From contig NZ_PPHG01000005.1 of NCBI RefSeq assembly GCF_002904295.1, positions 94,078 through 158,077 on the forward strand: a DNA stretch of 64,000 nucleotides. The letters are read 5' to 3'. A model generated the notes under the pieces. The model was not told where the DNA came from, searched no databases, and saw only the letters and a program-made list of their open reading frames with translations. Source of the DNA: Amycolatopsis sp. CA-128772. GTDB taxonomy: Bacteria; Actinomycetota; Actinomycetes; Mycobacteriales; Pseudonocardiaceae. The translations under genes were made by a program, and so were the position numbers. Below are positions 58,777 through 64,000 of this stretch, piece by piece; position 1 is the first letter of the stretch, and each line of letters begins with the position of its first letter.

Positions 58777-59907
58777 ATGACGAAGTACCGCGTCGCCGCG
58801 CTCGCCGGGGTCGCCGTGCTGGCGGCGGCCTGCAGCAGCCCGCCGCAGCAGCAGGGACCGGCACCGACGCCCTTTCCCGAGACGGCCTCGTCGCCGGCGG
58901 CCGCCGCGCCCGAGGGGTCCTTCAGCGTCGTCGCCACGGGCGACGTCCTGATCCACCCGGCGCTCACCGGGCAGGCCGAGGCCGACGGCGGCGGGAAGAT
59001 CGACTACCGGCCACTGCTGGCCGGCATCAAGCCGCTGATCTCCGGCGCCGACCTCGGCATCTGCCACCTCGAGACGCCGCTGGCGCCGGAAGGCGGGCCG
59101 TACAGCGGGTACCCGTCGTTCAGCGCGCCGCCGGAGATCGCCAACGCCATCAAGGACACCGGCTACGACACCTGCTCGACGTCGTCCAACCACACGATCG
59201 ACCAGGGCGCCGAGGGCGTCACCCGCACCCTGGACAAGCTCGACGACGTGGGCGTCAAGCACACCGGCTCGGCGCGGTCGGCGGCCGAGGCCGCGAAACC
59301 GCTGATCTTCGACGTCCGCGGCGTCAAGGTCGCGCAGGTGTCGTACGCGTTCGGCTTCAACGGCATCAAGGTGCCGGCCGGGAAACCGTGGCTGGCCAAC
59401 CAGATCGACGTCGACGAAGTGCTGGCGGCGGCCCGCAAGGCCCGGCAGGCCGGCGCGCAGGTCGTGATCGCGAGCCTGCACTGGGGCGTGGAGTACCAGC
59501 ACGCCCCGACGGCCGAGCAGCGGTCGCAAGCCAAGAAGATCCTCGGGTCGCCCGACGTCGACCTGATCGTCGGCCACCACGCCCACGTGGTCCAGCCGTT
59601 CGAGAAGATCGGCGGCAAGTGGGTGGCCTACGGGCTCGGCAACAGCGTCGCCCGCCACTCCGAACCCAAGGGCGACACCGAGGAAGGCGCGGCCGCCCGC
59701 TTCCGCTTCGTCCGCGACGGCGACCGCTGGAAGGTCGGCAAGGCCGAGTACATCCCGACCCTGATCAAGCTGGACGCCCCGATCCGCCTGCTCGACTTGT
59801 CGACATCCCCGCCGTCCACCCAGGTCACCAAGGCCCTCCAGGACACGGACAAGAACATCCTGAGCCTGAACGCGGACAAGGCCGGCCTCACCCGCCCCGG
59901 CAAGTAA
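58777..59907 (+). CDS. CapA/PGA-synthesis-like metallophosphatase-fold lipoprotein
   Basis: The ATG at 58777 gives 376 residues with a lipobox LAAAC (Cys19). The CapA domain is intact: SVVATGDVLIHPALTGQAEA, ADLGICHLETPLAPEGGPYS, TCSTSSNHTIDQGAEGVTRT, VVIASLHWGVEYQHAPTAEQ and VDLIVGHHAHVVQPFEKIGG. These contain the D, N-H and H-x-H metal ligands of the calcineurin-like fold (CapA family, GDVL/NH/GHHxH). CapA is needed for poly-gamma-glutamate capsule production in Bacillus, but no capBCE partners are present. Its role in actinomycetes is unknown. Confidence 0.88.
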   Translation: MTKYRVAALAGVAVLAAACSSPPQQQGPAPTPFPETASSPAAAAPEGSFSVVATGDVLIHPALTGQAEADGGGKIDYRPLLAGIKPLISGADLGICHLETPLAPEGGPYSGYPSFSAPPEIANAIKDTGYDTCSTSSNHTIDQGAEGVTRTLDKLDDVGVKHTGSARSAAEAAKPLIFDVRGVKVAQVSYAFGFNGIKVPAGKPWLANQIDVDEVLAAARKARQAGAQVVIASLHWGVEYQHAPTAEQRSQAKKILGSPDVDLIVGHHAHVVQPFEKIGGKWVAYGLGNSVARHSEPKGDTEEGAAARFRFVRDGDRWKVGKAEYIPTLIKLDAPIRLLDLSTSPPSTQVTKALQDTDKNILSLNADKAGLTRPGK

Positions 59908-60014
59908 CCCGTAACTCGCGTGACTACAGCCGTAACTCGCGTGATTGAGGCCGGAACTCGCGAGTTCCGGCTTCAATCACGCGAGTTCCGTTCCTGATCA
60001 CGCGAGTCACGGGT
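59908..60014. repeat. CTCGCG-type nested palindrome element
   Basis: Outer arms CCCGTAACTCGCGTGA and TCACGCGAGTCACGGG pair with one mismatch. Inside, AACTCGCGTGATT/AATCACGCGAGTT and a central GGAACTCGCGAGTTCC form further nested stems. It begins at the capA stop and ends next to the polyprenyl synthase stop, so it can terminate both convergent genes. Confidence 0.9.
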
Positions 60015-60015
60015 T

Positions 60016-61035
60016 TCAGTGGGTGCGGGTGGTGATCAGGCGGGCCAGGGCGGTCAGTTCCGCGCCCGCGCGGGGGACCGGGCCGGCCGTGGTGAGGTCG
60101 CGCAACGCCTTGGCCAGCAGGGCGTCGGCCTGGGCCTGGCTCCACTGGCGGCCGCCCGCAGCCTCCACGAGGGAAGCCGCGCGGGCCAGGTCCGCCGGGC
60201 CGAGCGGGTCGCTGCGGGCGTAGAGGGCCGCGAGTTCCGCGCCCGCGGCCGTGCCCGAACACAGGGCCGTCACCACCGGCAGGGACTTCTTGCGGTTCTG
60301 CAGGTCCGAGTACACCGGCTTGCCGGTGACGGCCGGGTCGCCCCAGATGCCGAGCAGGTCGTCGACGTGCTGGAACGCCAGCCCGACGGCCCGGCCGAAC
60401 GCGCCGAAGCAGGCCGCGTCACGCTGCCCGGAGGCCGCCCCCAGCGCGCAGGCCGCCCCCAGCAGGGCCGCCGTCTTGCCCTCCGCCATCCGCACGCACT
60501 CGCCGGGGGTGACGTCGTCGCGCTGCTCGAAATCCAGGTCCGCGGCCTGGCCCTCGTTCAGGGCCAGCACCGCGGCCGACAGCAGCCGCGCGTCCGGCGC
60601 GCCGCTCGGCGCCAGCACCTCGAACGCCAGGCTCAGCAGCGCGTCCCCGGCCAGCACCGCCGGCCCGATGCCGAACACCGTCCACGCCGTCGGGCGGTGC
60701 CGCCGGGTCGTGTCGCCGTCCATGACGTCGTCGTGCAGCAGCGAAAAGTTGTGCACCAGTTCCACCGCGACGGCGGCGGGGACGGCGTCGGCCGGGTCGC
60801 CGCCCGCCGCTTCCGCGCACAGCAGCACCAACGCCGGCCGCAGCGCCTTGCCGCCGTCCGCCGAAGCCGCCTGCCCGTCGGCGTCCCACCAGCCGAGGTG
60901 GTAGCCGGCGATCCGCCGCATCGCGTCCGGCAGCCGCTCGGCGGCGGTCCGCAGCGCCGGGTCGACCAGGCCCTTGCTCCACGCGAGGACGTCGGCGAGC
61001 GGCCGGGCCGCGGTGCGCGTGTTCATCGCCGTCAT
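60016..61035 (-). CDS. Polyprenyl diphosphate synthase, probable encapsulin cargo
   Basis: 339 residues from ATG at 61035, overlapping the upstream encapsulin stop by 4 nt (second ATG at 61026). The first Asp-rich motif is [20 protein letters not shown] and the second [23 protein letters not shown] is also conserved. The enzyme condenses isopentenyl with allylic diphosphates, product length not predictable. It has only a short N-terminal arm before the catalytic core, not the long disordered loading tail of many family 2 encapsulin cargos. A separate mini-ORF two genes upstream may supply this. Two shell genes precede it in the same operon. Confidence 0.92.
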   Translation of the reverse strand: MTAMNTRTAARPLADVLAWSKGLVDPALRTAAERLPDAMRRIAGYHLGWWDADGQAASADGGKALRPALVLLCAEAAGGDPADAVPAAVAVELVHNFSLLHDDVMDGDTTRRHRPTAWTVFGIGPAVLAGDALLSLAFEVLAPSGAPDARLLSAAVLALNEGQAADLDFEQRDDVTPGECVRMAEGKTAALLGAACALGAASGQRDAACFGAFGRAVGLAFQHVDDLLGIWGDPAVTGKPVYSDLQNRKKSLPVVTALCSGTAAGAELAALYARSDPLGPADLARAASLVEAAGGRQWSQAQADALLAKALRDLTTAGPVPRAGAELTALARLITTRTH

Positions 61036-62423
61036 GAGCGGCCGATCTGGACGTCGTCCAGGACGCCGAGGGCGTCGGGCACCAGGACCGCGGCGGAGTG
61101 GTACGCGCTCACCAGGTAGGTGGTGACGGCCCGCTCGTTCGTCCCGACGAACCGCACGTTCAGCCCCGGCTGGTATTCGTCCGGCAGGGACTCCGGGCGC
61201 AGGCCGATGACGCCGGCGTCGTCTTCGCCGGTGCGCATCGCGATGATGGACGTGGTCCCGGTGGGACTGATCGGGATCTTGTCGCACGGCAGGATCGGGA
61301 CGCCGCGCCAGGCGTTGACGCGCCGGCCGTCGAGGGTCGTCGTGTCCGGGTAGACGCGGCGGGCGGTGCATTCGCGGCCGAACGCGGCGATGGCCTGCGG
61401 GTGCGCCAGGAAGAACCGGGTCTTGCGCCGGCGGGTGAGCAGGTCGTCCATGTCGTGCGGGGTGGGCGGCCCGCTGCGGGTGGTGATGCGCTGCTTGAGG
61501 CCCGCGTTGTGCAGCAGCCCGAAGTCCGTGTTGTTGACCAGATCGTGTTCCTGCCGCTCCCGCAGGGCTTCCACGGTCAGCCGCAGCTGCTGTTCCAGCT
61601 GGTTCATCGGCTGGTTGTAGAGGTCGGCGACGCGCGTGTGGACGTGCAGCAGCGTCTGGGCGACGGCCAGGTCGTACTCGCGCGGCGAAGGGTCGTAGTC
61701 GACGTAGGTGCCCGGCAGGATCGGCTCCCCGTCGTGGCCGGCGGTCAGGTCGATCGACGCTTCGCCCTTGGCGTTCTGGGGTTTCCGCGGCCGGGACAGG
61801 ACCTCGGCGACGTGCGTCCGGAGCGTTTCGGAGCGGCCGTTGAGCCGCGCGTAGATCGCGGCGGGCAGCACCAGCGCGACGACGCGGGTCACCGCCCGGA
61901 CGGTGAACGGCCACGTGCCGGCGTCGCTCCCGAGCAGTTCCTCGCCGAAGTGGTCGCCGTCGGCGGCCGTGCCGAGGTGGACCTCGTCGCCGTACTCGCC
62001 GGTCGCGTGCCGGCTGACCTTGCCGTGCGCGATGAGCACGACCATGTCCTGCGGCGTGCCGGCGCTGAACAGCGTCGCCCCGGCTTCGTACTCGCGCTGC
62101 TCGAACGCGTCCGCCAGCGCGGCCAGGGCCTGCTCGTCGCCGAAGTCCCGCAGCAGCGACAGTTCGGTGAGCTCGGCGGGCACGACCTGCACGCGGGCGC
62201 CGGTGTTGAAGAAGCTGACCTTGCCGTCGCCGATCGTGTAGGTCAGCCGCCGGTTGACCCGGTAGCTGCCGGCGGGCACGTCCACCCAGGGCAGCTGCGA
62301 CAGCAGCCAGCGGCTGGTGATGCCGCGCATCTGCGGCAGCGACTTGGTCGTCGTGGTCAGCGTCCGCGCCGCTGTGACGCTCAGCGAAAGCTGCAGCGAG
62401 GCCGTTTCTTCGGTGACAGTCAC
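61032..62423 (-). CDS. Family 2B encapsulin shell protein, second paralogue
   Basis: GTG at 62423 gives 463 residues, overlapping the mini-ORF stop by 4 nt. The HK97-like shell regions are [20 protein letters not shown] at the start and [32 protein letters not shown] and FAHPQ-like [16 protein letters not shown] later. A cyclic-nucleotide-binding insertion at about residues 85-210 contains [20 protein letters not shown] and [21 protein letters not shown]-terminal [20 protein letters not shown] and [10 protein letters not shown] are conserved in both paralogues. Family 2B shells self-assemble into nanocompartments holding terpenoid-related enzymes; a prenyl synthase gene follows. Confidence 0.9.
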   Translation of the reverse strand: MTVTEETASLQLSLSVTAARTLTTTTKSLPQMRGITSRWLLSQLPWVDVPAGSYRVNRRLTYTIGDGKVSFFNTGARVQVVPAELTELSLLRDFGDEQALAALADAFEQREYEAGATLFSAGTPQDMVVLIAHGKVSRHATGEYGDEVHLGTAADGDHFGEELLGSDAGTWPFTVRAVTRVVALVLPAAIYARLNGRSETLRTHVAEVLSRPRKPQNAKGEASIDLTAGHDGEPILPGTYVDYDPSPREYDLAVAQTLLHVHTRVADLYNQPMNQLEQQLRLTVEALRERQEHDLVNNTDFGLLHNAGLKQRITTRSGPPTPHDMDDLLTRRRKTRFFLAHPQAIAAFGRECTARRVYPDTTTLDGRRVNAWRGVPILPCDKIPISPTGTTSIIAMRTGEDDAGVIGLRPESLPDEYQPGLNVRFVGTNERAVTTYLVSAYHSAAVLVPDALGVLDDVQIGRS

Positions 62424-62596
62424 GGTTTCACGCGCCGATCGGGTTCGGGTGCTTCGGGAGGACGGACGCCGCCGGACTTCGGCACGACCCGGGCGGCGGC
62501 GGTGCCGAGCCCGGTCGGCCCGAACGCCGACGCGGGCAGCACGGGCGGCCGCACTCCCGTTTCGGGCACCCGGGGTGGCGTGGTGGGCTCGGGCAT
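62420..62596 (-). CDS. 58-residue Pro/Ala/Gly-rich mini-protein between the encapsulin genes
   Basis: ATG at 62596 lies directly after the TAG of the first encapsulin gene. The frame has 58 codons and its TGA overlaps the GTG of the second encapsulin gene (GTGA). Gapless placement and two-sided coupling, with GGGAGGAG at the end of the previous gene as ribosome site, argue that it is real. The peptide is disordered: it opens [18 protein letters not shown] and its middle reads [14 protein letters not shown]. This resembles the Pro/Gly/Ala-rich N-terminal tails that load cargo into family 2 encapsulins. No cysteine, helix or signal is predicted. It is too short for ordinary ORF cut-offs. Confidence 0.65.
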   Translation of the reverse strand: MPEPTTPPRVPETGVRPPVLPASAFGPTGLGTAAARVVPKSGGVRPPEAPEPDRRVKP

Positions 62597-63997
62597 CTAC
62601 TCCTCCCGGCCGATTTCGGCGGCTTCGAGGACGGCGAGGGCGTCGGGGACGAGGACGGCGGCGGAGTAGTAGGCGGAGACGAGGTAGGAGATGATGGCTT
62701 GTTCGTTGATGCCCATGAAGCGGACGTTGAGGCCGGGTTGGTATTCGTCGGGCAGGCCGGTTTGGTGGAGGCCGACGACGCCTTGGGCTTGTTCGCCGGT
62801 GCGCATGAGCAGGATGGAGCTGGTGCGGGTTTCGGTGACGGGGATTTTGTTGCAGGGCAGGATGGGGATGCCGCGCCAGGCGGGGACGTGGTGGCCGCCG
62901 TAGTCGACGCTTGCGGGGTAGAGGCCGGCTTTGGTGCATTCGCGGCCGAAGGCGGCGATGGTTTTGGGGTGGGCGAGGAAGAAGCCGGGGTCTTTCCAGA
63001 CGAGGGTGAGCAGGTGGTCGAGGTCGTCGGGGGTGGGTGGGCCGGTGCGGGTGGGGACGCGTTGGGCGAAGTCGGCGTTGTGGAGGAGCCCGAAGTCGGT
63101 GTTGTTGATCAGTTCGTGTTCCTGGCGTTCCCGCAGTGCCTCGACGGTGAGGCGGAGTTGTTGTTCGATCTGGTTCATGGGCTGGTTGTAGAGGTCGGCG
63201 ACGCGGGAGTGGACGCGCAGGACCGTCTGGGCCACCGATAGTTCGTATTCGCGGGGGCGGGCTTCGTAGTCGACGAAGGTGGAGGGGAGGACGGGTTCGC
63301 CGTCGTGGCCGGAGGCGAGGGAGATTTCGGCTTCGCCGTGGTCGTTGCGGGCGGTGTCGCTGTTGCGGGCGAGGTAGCTCGCCAGGTGGGTTTGGAGGGT
63401 TTGGGAGCGGGCGAGGACGTCGTCGAAGTCGTGGCGGGGGAGGGTGAGGACGGTGGTGGTGGTGACGGCTTTGGCGGTGAATTCCCAGATGCCGTCGTGT
63501 TGGGTGAGGGTGGTGTCGCCGAAGTAGTCGCCGTCGGCGAGGGTGCCGAGGACGACTTGGTCGCCGTAGGCGCCGGTGCCGGTTTTGGTGATTTTGCCGT
63601 GGGCGATGAGGTGGACGTGGTCGGCGGGGGAGCCGAATTCGACGAGGGTGTCGCCGGGTTGGTAGTCGTGTTGGGTGAAGCGGGCGGCGAGTTCGGTGAG
63701 GACGTCTTCGTCGTCGTAGCCGCGTAGGGGGGCGAGTTCGCCGAGTTCGGGGGGGATGACGCGGACCTGGGCGCCGGTGGTGGTGAAGGTGACGCGGCCG
63801 TCGCCGACGGCGTAGGAGAGGCGGCGGTTGACGCGGTAGGCCCCGCCGGAGACTTCGACCCAGGGGAGGAGTTTGAGGAGCCAGCGGGTGGAGATGCCTT
63901 GCATTTGGGGGACGGATTTGGTGGTGGTGGCGAGGGTGCGGGCGGCGGCCCGGCTCAGGCTCGACGGCGCCTGTTCGTCGGTGTTCAGGGCATCCAC
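62597..63997 (-). CDS. Family 2B encapsulin shell protein, first paralogue
   Basis: 466 residues from GTG at 63997, three bases from the window edge, so an upstream extension cannot be excluded, though the length matches family members. Shell-fold landmarks: [60 protein letters not shown] and [20 protein letters not shown]. The cNMP-binding insertion is at about residues 95-215 ([40 protein letters not shown]). It differs from the second paralogue mainly in that insertion and the N-terminus. Codon use is odd: Pro, Leu, Arg and Thr codons end predominantly in C, whereas neighbours mix in many CCG and CTG codons. Confidence 0.92.
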   Translation of the reverse strand: MDALNTDEQAPSSLSRAAARTLATTTKSVPQMQGISTRWLLKLLPWVEVSGGAYRVNRRLSYAVGDGRVTFTTTGAQVRVIPPELGELAPLRGYDDEDVLTELAARFTQHDYQPGDTLVEFGSPADHVHLIAHGKITKTGTGAYGDQVVLGTLADGDYFGDTTLTQHDGIWEFTAKAVTTTTVLTLPRHDFDDVLARSQTLQTHLASYLARNSDTARNDHGEAEISLASGHDGEPVLPSTFVDYEARPREYELSVAQTVLRVHSRVADLYNQPMNQIEQQLRLTVEALRERQEHELINNTDFGLLHNADFAQRVPTRTGPPTPDDLDHLLTLVWKDPGFFLAHPKTIAAFGRECTKAGLYPASVDYGGHHVPAWRGIPILPCNKIPVTETRTSSILLMRTGEQAQGVVGLHQTGLPDEYQPGLNVRFMGINEQAIISYLVSAYYSAAVLVPDALAVLEAAEIGREE

Positions 63998-64000
63998 CGG

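Noticed and set aside
62424..62939. N-terminal extension of the second encapsulin
   Set aside because: It runs through the mini-ORF and into the first encapsulin in the wrong frame with an Arg/Pro/His-rich sequence; GTG at 62423 aligns with the first paralogue.

Overview
The window is very GC-rich DNA with strongly G/C-biased third codon positions, frequent GTG starts, many 1-4 nt gene overlaps and actinobacterial families throughout (an IniB/IniA/IniC-type locus, PucR and STAND-LuxR regulators, TelA, family 2B encapsulins). It fits a chromosomal segment of a filamentous actinomycete, most likely Pseudonocardiales (Amycolatopsis-like). The genus is an inference. Roughly fifty intact genes, one tRNA, several decayed genes and an unusual number of intergenic palindromic elements are visible.

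Layout. 1-4612: a decaying amine-catabolism block (amine oxidase 3' end; an APC permease with two frameshifts fused by deletion to the tail of an aldehyde dehydrogenase; a PucR regulator) and an integrase relic, next to tRNA-Ala(GGC) at 4879-4951. 5222-13600: secreted ricin-domain beta-helix protein, HdeD-like protein, RNase Z, a receiver/glutaredoxin-like/flavoprotein fusion coupled to a cNMP-domain histidine kinase, and an esterase. 13683-18040: a coupled four-gene cluster (binding protein, TelA, VWA/binding-protein fusion, XpaC-like). 18041-22773: an orphan LexA box, small membrane-associated genes, low-complexity repeats, an ornithine cyclodeaminase homologue, a pentapeptide-repeat protein and a sulfite-oxidase-like/flavin reductase pair. 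22868-27890: two large repeat proteins.

27887-35740 is an iniBAC-like envelope-stress locus with a divergent LuxR-STAND regulator and an Hsp70-like membrane protein. 35737-41278: RidA, HxlR, acyl-CoA ligase plus TetR behind a perfect 20-bp palindrome, a PPOX protein, a GH8 glycanase and an oxidoreductase pseudogene. 41283-45639: a polar amino-acid ABC importer whose last gene fuses a PLP aminotransferase-fold enzyme to a YheO-type DNA-binding regulator, behind two 20-bp-spaced operator-like palindromes. 45708-46996: a macrolide-type glycosyltransferase preceded by a 10-codon leader ORF (MIFYIRPRLV) and a long inverted repeat, a candidate drug-responsive attenuator. 47151-52853: a secreted S33 peptidase, an ABC exporter with its own winged-helix regulator, and DNA polymerase IV. 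52978-58469: a plant-polysaccharide uptake operon (sugar ABC importer, GntR regulator, GH88/105 hydrolase). 58777-59907: CapA-like lipoprotein.

60016-63997 is the most striking region: two different family 2B encapsulin shell genes (each with a cNMP-binding insertion), a previously hidden 58-codon proline-rich mini-ORF wedged exactly between them with translational coupling on both sides, and a polyprenyl diphosphate synthase as probable cargo. The first shell gene also uses codons unlike its neighbours. Three families of nested palindromic intergenic repeats (30-bp iterated type at 48.75 and 52.85 kb, CACGTG type at 57.37 kb, CTCGCG type at 59.91 kb) punctuate the right half.
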